This document shows, piece by piece, positions 45,342 through 54,495 of a stretch of 64,000 bases of DNA (the stretch's first letter is position 1; every line of letters starts with the position of its first letter). Origin of the DNA: Rhizobium sp. BT03 (lineage in GTDB: Bacteria > Pseudomonadota > Alphaproteobacteria > Rhizobiales > Rhizobiaceae); NCBI RefSeq assembly GCF_030053155.1, contig NZ_CP125643.1, positions 382,820 to 446,819 of the forward strand, read 5' to 3'. The position numbers were made by a program, and so were the translations under genes. The notes below the pieces were generated by a model. The model saw only the letters and a program-made list of their open reading frames with translations, was not told the origin of the DNA and made no database searches.

Positions 45342-45777
45342 GATTGACGATCAGATCCTCTGTGTCCTCGGCCAGCGCGTCGAGGCTTTTCTGGCGAGCA
45401 TCGAGCTTGGCCTTGAGCGAGAGAACATCCTTCAACTTGGCTCGGCGGTGCTTGCCGACATAGCGGAAGGGCAGATCGCCGCGATCCATGCGCAGCACCA
45501 CGAGAGGACGTGAGATGCCGAGGATGGTGGAGGCGTCGGCCGGGCTCAATTCCTGATCTTCCGTGAGCAGGGCAACACGTTCGCCGCGCAACAGATGATC
45601 GAGGAGTGCCTCGACAGGCGCGAGAGCCGAGGCTGGAAGAGAAAGGGTTTGAAGTTGTCCACTTTCACGGCGAATCCGTAGTTCCAGTTGGTCGCCCTCC
45701 GCCAGATTTGGCATAGGCGCGACGGCCTTGCGGTCGCGATCCGACAATTTGGTAAATTGAAGAACATGGCTGGTCAT
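45331..45777 (-). CDS. Helix-turn-helix (excisionase-type) antitoxin
   Basis: 148-residue DNA-binding protein, presumed antitoxin of the PIN toxin that follows. A MerR/excisionase-type HTH is visible at SPADASTILGISRPLVVLRM and LPFRYVGKHRRAKLKDVL. The N-terminal part is uncharacterised. ATG 45777 is chosen because the residues upstream to 45852 look like leader sequence. Confidence 0.78.
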   Translation of the reverse strand: MTSHVLQFTKLSDRDRKAVAPMPNLAEGDQLELRIRRESGQLQTLSLPASALAPVEALLDHLLRGERVALLTEDQELSPADASTILGISRPLVVLRMDRGDLPFRYVGKHRRAKLKDVLSLKAKLDARQKSLDALAEDTEDLIVNHGL

Positions 45778-46288
45778 GGCGAACACCTCTGACCATGTAT
45801 ATAGGGCAAGTCGCTCATAACTGCAATAACTGAAATATCTTCCGCTTTCCATCTCCGATTTCCGGGTGCCATAGGAGCGCGCGGCGAACGAGCTCGACCC
45901 GCCAACTTGAAGCGGTTACCGCCAACGGCAAGCGCTCCGCTTCCGATGTGATCGTGCAATGCAAAGGGGGCCGTCTCACCAACTATGCAGAAAAATAGGG
46001 CCGCTGGAAAACCAGGGCCCTTTAAGGTGTGAAGGTCAATAACCTCCAGAGGGGAACAGCTGATACGATGGCACTGGGAGGAAAACCATCGACTGCATCA
46101 ACTGGAGGCAATATGCTCATATTTTGACCGCTTGGTAAAACATTTTTTTGTGCAGTGCAGCTATGCAGAAATGGCAGAGAGTTCTCTGGGCCGATTTGAC
46201 CGGAATATAGCTTCACGCAGTCGAAATCGCCCGGGCGATGGCTTCCTTTTAGGGCGCCTACGTCGCTGACCAAGGAGGCTGGTGTGGA
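45778..46288. other. Non-coding stretch between TA module and DUF1173 gene
   Basis: About 510 bp holding the toxin-antitoxin promoter and otherwise no supported gene. An 83-codon minus-strand frame (46022-46273) shows no family features. Confidence 0.5.
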
Positions 46289-47479
46289 TCATGGCAGCCG
46301 CGGCATTTCGCCGTCGGCCACACGCCAGATCCACGGCGTCATCTCGGCTCTCGCGGCGATCATCTCATTCAGTGCAACGTCATAGTCTTCGTCGGCCTTC
46401 GTCGGAACGATGAACATGGCGATCGGCGCTGGCTTTGCCTCCGGTAAGGTCACGGAGGCAATCCGCTGGTCGCGCGAAAGATCGAACCGGAGTCCTTTCA
46501 CGCTTCTTCGCTTCAGGCTTGAGAGCCGCTCCAGGAGACGCTGTTCATGGATGGTTTCGAACGGGATCCAGTTCTCGTTGACCACCATCAGCGCCACTTC
46601 CTCGACCGAAGCTATCCCCGCTCCCGAAATGCCGAACGTGGCGATGACGATGAGATGAAACCCCTCGTTGGATCGCCACAGTTCCAGTTCGGTTTCATAT
46701 CGGGCATTCAACCGTTTCCACGCACCCTCATCGAGCATGAAGGGGAAAGGCAGGTGGCGCACCAGCATCTTCTGGCCATCGCGCGCTGAGGAAAATTCCT
46801 TTACCTCTCCGACGGTCATCATCAGTTTCCGCGGACCGGGACCGGTTAACTGGGCGCCGGCCAACATAGCCGCACGCCGCGCTGAAATCCCCTCTTTGTC
46901 GTCCTGATGAAACACTTCCGGGACAAACAAGATATCGCTGAGAGGGCCGCCGCGGACGATCATCTGCTTTGCCGCGTTCACCAGACTGCTGCGCACGCGC
47001 CCCCAGCCGCGTTTCCCGGCCCATAGCGAGGTCCATTCCGTCAGCTCCCCCATGTCCCAGAGATAATGGAGCATCGCGCTGAGCGAGAGCTTCTTGGGCT
47101 CGCTTCGCACAGTCTCCGACGGCTCCGAAGGCGATGTCGACGTCGATCGGCCCCCTCGTTTCGACAGCGAAAAATCGAGTTTCAGCGTTGCCGCACCGGT
47201 CGCCGCGTCGATTTGGATGGCGTTGCCGATCAACGGCCCGAGGCCGGATAGCTCATACGGCGGGTCGTAAGACGAGCAGCCGGGATCATGCTGCCGGCCT
47301 GAGAGCGGCATGCGTTTGATCAGGAATTGGCCATCCATCCGGGCAATGTACATCGGCACCGGCGGTTGCCGACACGGGCAAGATGGCCTGAGCTTCTGTT
47401 CGTAAGCGCGTTCGAGCTGCGGCAGAAACTCTGGAGAACTGTCGTCGAACGCCTGGTTGCCGATCAAAAACTGTCGCAC
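46289..47479 (-). CDS. DUF1173 family protein
   Basis: 396-residue protein of a family found mainly on rhizobial and agrobacterial plasmids. The N-terminus has a Cys-containing segment (LRPSCPCRQPPVPMYI) and HDPGCSSYDPPYEL, a possible zinc site. The middle LSAMLHYLWDMGELTEW and the C-terminal NENWIPFETIHEQRL are family landmarks as I recall them. Function is unknown. It is transcribed alone from an A+T-rich promoter region (47480-47700). Confidence 0.8.
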   Translation of the reverse strand: MRQFLIGNQAFDDSSPEFLPQLERAYEQKLRPSCPCRQPPVPMYIARMDGQFLIKRMPLSGRQHDPGCSSYDPPYELSGLGPLIGNAIQIDAATGAATLKLDFSLSKRGGRSTSTSPSEPSETVRSEPKKLSLSAMLHYLWDMGELTEWTSLWAGKRGWGRVRSSLVNAAKQMIVRGGPLSDILFVPEVFHQDDKEGISARRAAMLAGAQLTGPGPRKLMMTVGEVKEFSSARDGQKMLVRHLPFPFMLDEGAWKRLNARYETELELWRSNEGFHLIVIATFGISGAGIASVEEVALMVVNENWIPFETIHEQRLLERLSSLKRRSVKGLRFDLSRDQRIASVTLPEAKPAPIAMFIVPTKADEDYDVALNEMIAARAEMTPWIWRVADGEMPRLP

Positions 47480-47772
47480 GTCGTTCCTCCCTTGCCTGAC
47501 CGAAGGCTGATCGAGCCGTAAAAGGAAGGCGTAGCATGAGCTTCGCGGACTTTACTAGCGCAAATTAGTTAGTATGTAAATGTTACGGCCGCTGGGGCCG
47601 ATTTCAACGCCATAGGCAGGAAAGAAGATACGTGCATTCCAGCCTCCAAAAATTAAAATTAACGATCATGATAATTAGAAGTCAACGGTGCGTTGATTAG
47701 ACATCAGCCCGTCAAAATGTAGAGGCTGCGCCAGCATAAAGTGAGTTCTAATCGCGGGCTACCCAGCCCTTC

Positions 47773-48049
47773 GAGCCGGCCGGCGCTGAACCGCCAATCA
47801 CCTTGCCGCCTTCCGACTGCCCGATGGCTGCCGGCGTCTCTACATCGCAGCTGACGTCGATGCGGCCGGCCGGCACGTATCGAGGGATTGAGCTGCCGCG
47901 CCCAGGCGCTGGGGATCCTGCCGCTAGTGCTTGCCCCGGAGCTCGGCGACTTCAACGAGGATCTGCGCCGGCTCAGCCCGGAACGGCTCATTGCTAATCT
48001 CAGGGCGCAGCTCGTTCTGGAAAACGCTCTGGCCTTTCTGCCCGCATGA
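47773..48049 (+). pseudogene. C-terminal fragment of a Toprim-domain (primase-like) protein
   Basis: Two frames together encode the end of a plasmid Toprim protein. Codons from about 47799 give HLAAFRLPDGCRRLYIAADV then DAAGRH (the Toprim DxD region) before a stop near 47890. A shifted frame gives CRAQALGILPLVLAPELGDF then NEDLRRLSPERL and ends at TGA 48047. The N-terminal bulk is absent, and at least one frameshift separates the pieces. On other rhizobial plasmids an intact homologue is a standard backbone gene. Confidence 0.72.
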
Positions 48050-48179
48050 TCGAGCCGGACGGGGAAGGTGAGGGCGTGAGGGCCTACAGGATGGCCGGTC
48101 TCTGCCGGTCGCCGCACGGGTAGGCGCCCGCCCGCGGGCCTGCCGAGAGGCGACCCTTACCATGCGGCGGGCGGGCCTT

Positions 48180-48350
48180 CAGCGGGTCGCTCAGGTTTCT
48201 TCCCCTGGCTTCCCGCCGCAATGACGACATGCTCTCGGTCATGCGGCTGGCGTCGTCATCTTCCCCGGCTCCGGCATTACCGGCAATCTGGCCGACAAGG
48301 CCCGCCGACTTGGCATCTCCGTTTGGCAAGCGGCGGGAGATGGCGCGTAA
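48180..48350 (+). pseudogene. C-terminal fragment of a DUF2493 (SLOG-like) protein
   Basis: Codons for ASRRNDDMLSVM in one frame, then after a one-base shift near 48242 codons for AAGVVIFPGSGITGNLADKA then RRLGISVWQ, then TAA. This is the nucleotide-binding C-terminus of DUF2493 proteins found next to Toprim genes on rhizobial plasmids. The rest of the gene is missing. Confidence 0.7.
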
Positions 48351-48399
48351 GCGCCATCTGTCCATACGGCTGAAGGAGATGCTTGCATTTCGTAAAAAT

Positions 48400-48409
48400 T
48401 GTGTACACA
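48400..48409. promoter_or_regulatory. Palindrome upstream of phd-vapC
   Basis: Perfect 10-bp palindrome TGTGTACACA about 26 bp before the antitoxin start, overlapping the probable promoter. Typical of antitoxin autoregulatory sites. Confidence 0.55.
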
Positions 48410-48434
48410 TTTGCCGTTGAAACGGAGCTTCGCC

Positions 48435-48701
48435 ATGACCCAATCTCGGCAGCAGATACCATCTCCCCGCCGTGTCGGCGTGCGGGAATTTCGCGGCAAC
48501 CTGACGTCTTTCCTCAAGCAGGTCGAAGACGGCCAGCGGTTCGTCCTGACGTCCCATCACAAGGTTGTCGCCGAAATCGGCCCGCCGTCAGCCGGCGTCG
48601 TCATGCGGAAACCAGGCGCGCTGCGCGGAAAGATCAAAGTTGCCGATGACTTCGATGGTCTGCCGGCGGATGTTCTGAAGTCCATGGAAGACGGGACGTG
48701 A
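48435..48701 (+). CDS. Phd/VapB-type antitoxin
   Basis: 88-residue antitoxin with the Phd/YefM N-terminal DNA-binding fold (VGVREFRGNLTSFLKQVEDG, then FVLTSHHKVVAEIGPP). The acidic tail (DDFDGLPADVLKSMEDGT) would wrap the toxin. The TGA overlaps the toxin's GTG start. Confidence 0.88.
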   Translation: MTQSRQQIPSPRRVGVREFRGNLTSFLKQVEDGQRFVLTSHHKVVAEIGPPSAGVVMRKPGALRGKIKVADDFDGLPADVLKSMEDGT

Positions 48702-49096
48702 GGCTGCTGCTCGATACACATGCCTTGCTGTGGTGGCTGAACGACGACGAGAAGCTAGGGAACTATGCGCGTCGCCTTATCGGCGATCCCGAGAATGATG
48801 TCCTCGTCAGTGCTGTCTCCCTTTGGGAAATCACTGTGAAGCTGCGCATCGGCAAACTTGATGCCGATATCGAAGAGATTGTTGCGATTTTGCCGGATCA
48901 AGGTTTCGACCGGCTGGATATCTCGGACGCGCATCTTATCGCTCTCGCTGCTCTTCCACTTCATCACCGCGATCCTTTCGATCATCTGCTCATGGCGCAA
49001 GCCGGGGCGGAGGGAGCGTATTTGGTTTCGGACGATCAAAATGTCGCGCTTTATGGCATTCCGTTTGTGACTTGCTCCGATCCTGTTGCCTTGTGA
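48698..49096 (+). CDS. VapC-type PIN toxin
   Basis: 132-residue PIN-domain RNase with LLLDTHALLWWL (first Asp), SAVSLWEITVK (Glu), HHRDPFDHLLMAQA (Asp) and LVSDD. GTG 48698 overlaps the antitoxin stop by 4 bp, giving coupled translation. Confidence 0.9.
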   Translation: MRLLLDTHALLWWLNDDEKLGNYARRLIGDPENDVLVSAVSLWEITVKLRIGKLDADIEEIVAILPDQGFDRLDISDAHLIALAALPLHHRDPFDHLLMAQAGAEGAYLVSDDQNVALYGIPFVTCSDPVAL

Positions 49097-49446
49097 TCTC
49101 ACCGAGCTTGGCTCCGCGGATGAAGCCGGCTCAGATCGTTCCGGTTGCGTGTTTGCCAATGGCGATGTACCTGGCGACCCATCGGCGGCTCAGGTGCTTG
49201 GGAGCGGGCACGTTTGGGGAAGATCACTCATTCGACGCCCGCGTGAACAGCTTCACCCGGGATTGGAGCACGGTCTGCCAACGGCAATGCGGTGCCGCGG
49301 CGACCTCGCCGATCAGCAGAAATGTTATCGAGGTGCTCACAGCCTGCCGCAGCCGGGAGCGGGCGAGGGTATTATGTTGATCGACATGCGGGCGAAGCGT
49401 CCGTGGAGTGTGCGGCCAATATCCCCCAGTGCTTGGACCGGGGGGC

Positions 49447-49485
49447 CATGGTTGTTGTCTCCTTCGATTGCCCCGAACCATTCCT
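49447..49485 (-). repeat. Inverted copy of the DUF736 leader (left outer arm)
   Basis: 39-bp arm, reverse-complementary with about five mismatches to 49667-49705, which includes the ribosome site and ATG of the DUF736 gene. The minus-strand ATG in this arm is followed by unrelated codons, so only the leader is duplicated. Confidence 0.75.
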
Positions 49486-49545
49486 GTTTTATATCGCTCG
49501 TATAGACGACCGCCTGCTTTGGCGGCCAACCCCTGAAGGGGTAAG

Positions 49546-49628
49546 ACTCGCCCGAAATTTTTGCAAAATTCGATTTCGGTTCGTTTATCCTGGTGGAAAA
49601 TAGAATTTTGCAAAATTTTCAGGCGAGC
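49546..49628. repeat. 26-bp near-perfect inverted repeat with palindromic core
   Basis: Arms at 49546-49571 and 49603-49628 match with three mismatches. Each contains the A+T-rich near-palindrome ATTTTGCAAAAT. The 31-bp spacer lies centrally. It could be a protein-binding site or divergent promoter. Confidence 0.7.
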
Positions 49629-49701
49629 TGACCGCAGCAGGTCGGCCGTCTCTTCGTGCGCCATCGGGAATGGTCCTGAGCAACCGAAGGAGACAACAAC
49701 C

Positions 49702-50025
49702 ATGGCCACCACGATCGCAACGCTCACGCAGAAGACCGACGGCATCCTCGAAGGCGTCTTCGCCACGATCCGGGTCAACGCCCCGATCGCCATCGTCCCA
49801 AATGCCAGCAAGGCAAGCGAAGAAGCGCCCGACTACCGCGTCATCCACCGCAAGACGGGCTTCGAGATCGGCGCCGCCTGGAACCGCATCGCGCGGCAGA
49901 CCGGCGAGGAATACCTCTCAGTGAAGCTTGAGGCCCCCGAGATCGGTGTGATCTTCGGCAATCTCGCACCGGCACCCGGCGGCGATCCGAGCAAGAAGGT
50001 GATCCTCTGGAACAGCCCGAACTGA
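49702..50025 (+). CDS. DUF736 family protein
   Basis: 107-residue protein of a family abundant on rhizobial plasmids. It has the sequence landmarks IATLTQKTDGILEGVFATIR, DYRVIHRKTGFEIGAAWNRI and YLSVKLEAPE. Function is unknown; the gene is often strongly expressed and near transfer genes. ATG 49702 follows GAAGGAG. The leader of this gene is duplicated in inverted orientation about 200 bp upstream. Confidence 0.9.
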   Translation: MATTIATLTQKTDGILEGVFATIRVNAPIAIVPNASKASEEAPDYRVIHRKTGFEIGAAWNRIARQTGEEYLSVKLEAPEIGVIFGNLAPAPGGDPSKKVILWNSPN

Positions 50026-50038
50026 AGAACAAAGCGAG

Positions 50039-50060
50039 CGGCCCCGAGCAATCGGGGCCG
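50039..50060 (+). terminator. Hairpin after DUF736 gene
   Basis: 9-bp perfect stem CGGCCCCGA/TCGGGGCCG with a GCAA tetraloop, 14 bp after the stop. There is no T tract. Confidence 0.6.
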
Positions 50061-50096
50061 GCTTCGCCGTATCTCAGGTTTTGCGCGCAACAGCGG

Positions 50097-50129
50097 GATT
50101 GAAAGCGGGCATCGAGCCCGCTTTCAATC
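50097..50129 (+). terminator. Strong 14-bp hairpin
   Basis: GATTGAAAGCGGGC / GCCCGCTTTCAATC perfect stem with a 5-nt loop, followed by CTCCTGTC. Likely a terminator or mRNA-stabilising element. Confidence 0.6.
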
Positions 50130-50202
50130 CTCCTGTCGTGCCACACGAGACCAAGGACACTGGCTGCTCAGATACTTGAAGTCTGCCGTGAGGCTCGTGC
50201 CG

Positions 50203-50314
50203 CCTCAAGGACTTCGCGGCCCCTCCAATTTTCAGCCGACGCCCTGAAGGGCACCGTCAGAAAATCGGTTCCTCCGCTCGCCGGCTCCGCCGGTCGCTGA
50301 CGCGATCCTTGACC
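50203..50314 (+). repeat. Structured leader repeat, copy 1
   Basis: Related to 51270-51374: shared blocks TCAAGGAC, CCTCC-AATTTT, AAAATCGGTTCC and CCTTGACC in the same order, with complementary segments that can fold. It precedes the small gene at 50362. Confidence 0.6.
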
Positions 50315-50361
50315 CGGCCCGATCCTCACGACCCCGGGCGTCATCTTTCACATTTCAGGAG

Positions 50362-50538
50362 ATGACGACGATGACGATTCCACTCGAAATTCAGGTTGAG
50401 GAACTGCGGGCCGAGCTCAGGAACGCCGATCCGGCTGAGCGCCGCCAGATCGAAGCGGAGCTGGAGATCGCTCGGGCCGAACTGAGGGTAGCGATCGCCG
50501 AGCAGGAGGGCGCCATCGACGCCGCGCCACCCTTCTGA
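50362..50538 (+). CDS. Small coiled-coil hypothetical protein
   Basis: 58-residue Glu/Ala/Arg-rich protein (VEELRAELRNADPAERRQIE, AELEIARAELRVAIAEQEG) predicted to form one long helix or coiled coil. ATG 50362 is preceded by TCAGGAG; a second ATG lies at 50371. I do not know its function. It follows a structured leader like that of the gene at 51427, suggesting shared regulation. Confidence 0.6.
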   Translation: MTTMTIPLEIQVEELRAELRNADPAERRQIEAELEIARAELRVAIAEQEGAIDAAPPF

Positions 50539-50619
50539 GGGCGGCGTTTGCCTCCTCGCCTGGGCCGGCGCGCCGGATCGACCGGCGCGTCGACCCGAAG
50601 CTGCGCTTCACGCCGATAA

Positions 50620-50925
50620 TTACCGGCAAGGACCAGGAAGACTTCCGCGGACAGCCCGGACCATGGGTTCCCGTCCGGCATTTGTGTTCGGCCTATAGCC
50701 GCGCGCCCGTTTTGATCGGAGAAGTTCGAGGAACATACGGACTGCATCCTCCTCTCTGTCGAAGTGATGCACCATGGCTTGTCCGATCGTTCCGATGCGT
50801 CCCCATCGCCGCGTCAGGCAAGGTGTGCCGAACAACGTCGGTTCGATTGCGAGCGCGTAGAAGCGCGCCATGTTTTTCGTCGCGTCCGTGCGTTCGATGT
50901 AGAGCTGATAGGGTTGAGTGAGCAT
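50620..50925 (-). CDS. WGR-domain protein
   Basis: 101-residue stand-alone WGR domain: YIERTDATKNMARFYALAIE, then TRRWGRIGTIGQ (the WGR signature) and EEDAVRMFLELLRSKRARGY. ATG 50925 starts the conserved part; the frame is open to 51048. WGR domains bind nucleic acid in PARPs and bacterial proteins. Single-domain versions are common on rhizobial plasmids and have no known role. Confidence 0.85.
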   Translation of the reverse strand: MLTQPYQLYIERTDATKNMARFYALAIEPTLFGTPCLTRRWGRIGTIGQAMVHHFDREEDAVRMFLELLRSKRARGYRPNTNAGREPMVRAVRGSLPGPCR

Positions 50926-51269
50926 GACGGAGAGTCGCCTCTTCCAGCTTTTGCGTCTAACGACACTTATGAATCGATCGGCCCACACCGATTCATTTTT
51001 GTGATGATCGTCGAAGCCGAAGATCATGGATTTGGGCGAGCCGGCCAATCGCCGGCCGGGTGCTATTCGCTCCGCTCACGGAGCCCGAACACCGTCTGCG
51101 CCTCCGGTCACGCCCCCTCTCGCGGAATGACGTGAGCGAATTGCCCAGCCGCAGGGCGGGGTTCTATCCTCGACACCTGCTGCCGGCTCACGCCGGAAAC
51201 GGTCGCGTACCCTTCGGGTCCGCGGGTCTCTTCTCTCTCTGACGTCCAATTTTACTCCAGCAAATCCGG

Positions 51270-51374
51270 CGTCAAGGACGGCGCGCCTCCCAATTTTTCC
51301 GCTGCTGCGTTTCACTGCGCTCTGGAAAAATCGGTTCCCCCGCTTGCGAGCCGCGTTCCGCGGTCCTTGACCCC
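51270..51374 (+). repeat. Structured leader repeat, copy 2
   Basis: Diverged copy of 50203-50314, ending about 50 bp before the gene at 51427. It includes AATTTTTCC and GGAAAAAT, which can pair. Confidence 0.6.
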
Positions 51375-51426
51375 TCTTTGCAACAGAGTGGCCGGTCTCC
51401 GTCATCAAGATGAAGGAGATCACATT

Positions 51427-51909
51427 ATGACAACCGATCAGAACCTCATGCTCTACACCAAGCTTGCCGGCTTCCGGCTCGTCGTCCTGGCAAACCGCTT
51501 CGGCTGCGACAGCGATTTTTCACGAGAGCTTCACCATCGCCTGGTTGAGGGGCTCGACGCGGCAATCGATCGGATCCGCGTCATCATGGAATTGGAACGA
51601 AGTGTTCTCATCGGGGAGGATGAATTCGCCGAATATCAGCTGGAGGGCGAGATCGAGATTTTCGGGCGCTTCACTATCAATCTGCTGGACGAACTCGAAA
51701 TTGATTACGACACGCATGAATTCCGCGTCAACGGCGGCGATTGGATGAGCGCTTGGGCTGCCGACGACACTGGCGTCGATATCAACTATCCTGAGCTCGT
51801 TGCGCTGATTGCGGACGAACTCGGCTCGCTGGCGCCGATCATCAAGGATATCACGTTGGCAACTCGCATCCCGGTCTATGCGGGGCGCGCCGTTTGGTCA
51901 TGGTGGTAG
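51427..51909 (+). CDS. Hypothetical plasmid protein
   Basis: 160-residue soluble, acidic, mostly helical protein (LDAAIDRIRVIMELERSVLI, EIEIFGRFTINLLDELEID). I do not recognise the family. ATG 51427 follows AAGGAG. It lies behind leader repeat copy 2 and in front of an orphan antitoxin gene. Confidence 0.7.
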   Translation: MTTDQNLMLYTKLAGFRLVVLANRFGCDSDFSRELHHRLVEGLDAAIDRIRVIMELERSVLIGEDEFAEYQLEGEIEIFGRFTINLLDELEIDYDTHEFRVNGGDWMSAWAADDTGVDINYPELVALIADELGSLAPIIKDITLATRIPVYAGRAVWSWW

Positions 51910-52067
51910 CAGCACCATCTCACATACTGAGAGGCGACAGACGAGGTTGCCTCTCAGTTGCCGATGGCCCTCAAGTGAGCCGAGGAAGGACGGCTGCGAA
52001 GTTTCACAACAATCGCAGTAATGTTGTAAATGCTGTAAATCCCAGCGATAGCAACAAGGAAGCCCAT

Positions 52068-52337
52068 ATGCCGAAGCCAAGCGGGACGTATTCAACCAGC
52101 GACCTCTCACGTAAATCCGGCGACATCATCGCCGAGGCGCTGCGTCATCCGGTGACGATCACCCAGCGGAACAAACCCCGGCTGGTTCTCCTCAATATCG
52201 AAGATTATCAGCAACTGATCAGGCAGGCAGACCGACGCACCGTCGGCACTATCGAAACGATGCCCGACGAGCTTTTTGCCGAACTCGAAAACGCCGTCGA
52301 CGCCTATGCCGGCGAGGACGAGGTGGGCCGCTCATAA
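52068..52337 (+). CDS. Phd/YefM-type antitoxin (orphan)
   Basis: 89-residue antitoxin-like protein with a Phd fold (YSTSDLSRKSGDIIAEALRH, PVTITQRNKPRLVLLNIEDY) and an acidic C-terminus. No toxin gene follows, because the convergent coupling-protein gene ends 9 bp beyond its stop. It is either a solitary regulator or a relic of a TA pair. Short repeats of TGTAAAT-type sequence (about 52010-52040) precede it and may be its operator. Confidence 0.82.
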   Translation: MPKPSGTYSTSDLSRKSGDIIAEALRHPVTITQRNKPRLVLLNIEDYQQLIRQADRRTVGTIETMPDELFAELENAVDAYAGEDEVGRS

Positions 52338-52345
52338 AACCACGA

Positions 52346-54265
52346 TCATAGCACGGGTTTGACGAAACGATTGACCTTAGCTGCCTGATCCATCTCCTTT
52401 CGCCGGAAGTAGATCGCCCGACCGCAGCGGATCGGACTATGCCCCTGGACGATGATGATCTGCTCGTCCTTCCTCATCGACTGGGTGATCTCGTGCGGCA
52501 TGATCAGCGGCCGGCGCTGGAAGGTGACGTTCTCGGATCTCCTGGATGCATTGTTCTTCGTGTCCCAGCCGATGTTGCGGGAACTGCCCTTCACCTCCAC
52601 CGTCATCTCGCCACATTGCGCAGAGACGTTGCGCGCCGTGTCGAGCGCCTTGATCGCTGCGTAGGAGGCGAAAGCGCAGCCATCGATCCATGACGTCGCG
52701 CCATCCTTCCCGAAATGCCGCTCCAACTGCCCGACCGACTGGTACATCAACATCATCGAGATGCCGTACTTGCGGCCGCGGTCGCGCGCCTCCTCGAGCA
52801 CCCTCATGTAGCCGAGCAGATCGACCTCATCGAGCATGAACAGCGCCCGGCGCTGGAAGGCGCCGTCGGCCTGCACCATGGCGTTGATGAGCGAGCCGAT
52901 GATCACACGAGCGATGCCCGGATAGGAGCGCAGGATCGATGCGGGGATGTTGAGGAAGACGTCCTTCTTGCCCGAAACGATATCACTCGATTTGAAGGCA
53001 TTGCCGCAGACGAGCGCGGCATAGCTGTCGAGCGACAGCCACTGGGTATCCTTCGATGCTGTGGAATAGACGCCCGAAAACGTCTGCTCCGTCATGTTGG
53101 TGAAGACGCCGAGCGTTTCGCGGATGAAGGCCGAAGCGGAATGCTCCTGAATGTCGCGCAGCATAGCGAGCACCGAGGGCTCCGGTTCCGAAACGATCTG
53201 GCGGAGACTGCGCAAGCTTCGCCGGCCCTCATATTCGGGCGAGAGCATCACATGGGCGAGCAGACCGGTCAGGAGGTTGTGCGCCTGGTTCTGGAAGTAG
53301 GATCCCGTCGAGCTTTCGAAGCGAAGGCTTTCCGACAGCAGCATATGGGCAATGCCGACGATGTCCTCTTCCTTTTGCTTGGATGCTTCGATCCCGTCGA
53401 GCACGTTGAAGCCCATGATCGGGTTCGTCGGATCGAGCACCATGACCTCGCGCTTGAGGGCGCGGGCTCGGTGTTCGGCCACCATTGGTGCGACCTCGGT
53501 GGAGGGATCGAGGCAGATCAACGGCCCGCTATAGCGCAGCGCCGTCGGGACGACGTTGCTGGTGGTCTTGTATCCGCCCGATCCCGCGAAAAACAGCATA
53601 TGGGTGGAATCGAAGTCCTGTCTGTAGGTGAGCAATGGCGCCTTCCCGCCCTGTCCCCAGGTGCTACGATCGTTTGCATCGAAGGGAAGCGCATGGACGA
53701 TTTCCTTGTCGACCCGATAGCGCTCACCGACGACGATTTCCCCTTCCGGCGGAAACAGTTTTCCTGCTGCCCTCATGGGCAGCCAATCGGCATCTCCAAA
53801 TATTCCACGCCGGGCACGTTTTATTTCATCTGGGACGACGACGGAGATGCGGGCCGACATCGCCACTGCCATGAAGCCGGCGACGGCGGCGATGACTGCG
53901 ACCATATCAAGATAGGACAGCGCTCGATCCCATGTGATCACTTCGGCCTGCACAGCAGGTGCAAGCCGGCCGAATTCGCGCAGCGCATAGAACGCGGCAA
54001 CACCGAGAAAATACAAAAGGCTTGCCATGGCGACCGGCCTTCGCCGATGCAGCGGCAAGGCCCAAACTGTCAGAAGTCCGGCAAGAGGTCCGAACAGTAG
54101 AGGCGGCACAGGTGCTGCGCGCAGGAACCAGTGTTCTATCTTCCCGGACATGCCGGCGGCGAGTCCCGGCCATCGCCAGCCAACAATGTAGATTGTGATC
54201 GTGGTGACGGCGATCGGTACCAAAACGAGTAACAGGCTCGGATGCGGTTTCCCTCTTAGGCCCAT
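52346..54265 (-). CDS. traG: Type IV coupling protein TraG (VirD4-like)
   Basis: 639-residue coupling protein that brings the relaxosome to the VirB channel. It has three or four N-terminal membrane segments ([20 protein letters not shown] first), Walker [15 protein letters not shown] near residue 225, and Walker [15 protein letters not shown]. It is last in the traC-traD-traG operon, overlapping traD by 10 bp. Confidence 0.94.
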   Translation of the reverse strand: MGLRGKPHPSLLLVLVPIAVTTITIYIVGWRWPGLAAGMSGKIEHWFLRAAPVPPLLFGPLAGLLTVWALPLHRRRPVAMASLLYFLGVAAFYALREFGRLAPAVQAEVITWDRALSYLDMVAVIAAVAGFMAVAMSARISVVVPDEIKRARRGIFGDADWLPMRAAGKLFPPEGEIVVGERYRVDKEIVHALPFDANDRSTWGQGGKAPLLTYRQDFDSTHMLFFAGSGGYKTTSNVVPTALRYSGPLICLDPSTEVAPMVAEHRARALKREVMVLDPTNPIMGFNVLDGIEASKQKEEDIVGIAHMLLSESLRFESSTGSYFQNQAHNLLTGLLAHVMLSPEYEGRRSLRSLRQIVSEPEPSVLAMLRDIQEHSASAFIRETLGVFTNMTEQTFSGVYSTASKDTQWLSLDSYAALVCGNAFKSSDIVSGKKDVFLNIPASILRSYPGIARVIIGSLINAMVQADGAFQRRALFMLDEVDLLGYMRVLEEARDRGRKYGISMMLMYQSVGQLERHFGKDGATSWIDGCAFASYAAIKALDTARNVSAQCGEMTVEVKGSSRNIGWDTKNNASRRSENVTFQRRPLIMPHEITQSMRKDEQIIIVQGHSPIRCGRAIYFRRKEMDQAAKVNRFVKPVL

Positions 54266-54495
54266 CTTACTTTCTCCTCGAGATGCGATGAACCGTTCCT
54301 CAGAGAGGAGACCTTGAAAGCCTCTTCGCCGATATCGCGCAGCCGCCGATGCTCGATGGAGCCTGGGACGAGCCTTGCCATTTCTATGAGGCCGCCGAGC
54401 AGGAACGCCCGATCCGCCTTCGATAGCCCGGCTTTGACGACGATCCCGCCGAGCAGGATCTTTTCGCGCGTGTCGCGCTTGCGGTCAGCCGTCAT
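54256..54495 (-). CDS. traD: Conjugal transfer protein TraD
   Basis: 79-residue TraD of the Ti/rhizobial family ([37 protein letters not shown]). It is a small relaxosome accessory protein. ATG 54495 matches the family start. It overlaps traC by 11 bp and traG by 10 bp. Confidence 0.88.
   Translation of the reverse strand: MTADRKRDTREKILLGGIVVKAGLSKADRAFLLGGLIEMARLVPGSIEHRRLRDIGEEAFKVSSLRNGSSHLEEKVRWA

Larger units (their letters stand above)
49097..49701. other. Non-coding region with mirrored DUF736 leader
   Basis: About 600 bp without a supported gene. Its right half contains nested inverted repeats (outer arms 49447-49485 and 49667-49705, inner arms 49546-49571 and 49603-49628). Open frames seen here run through the repeats and lack family motifs. 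Confidence 0.6.

Noticed and set aside
49086..49505. Hypothetical frame downstream of vapC
   Set aside because: Runs through the inverted-repeat arm and has Arg/Ser-rich shadow composition; not supported as a gene.
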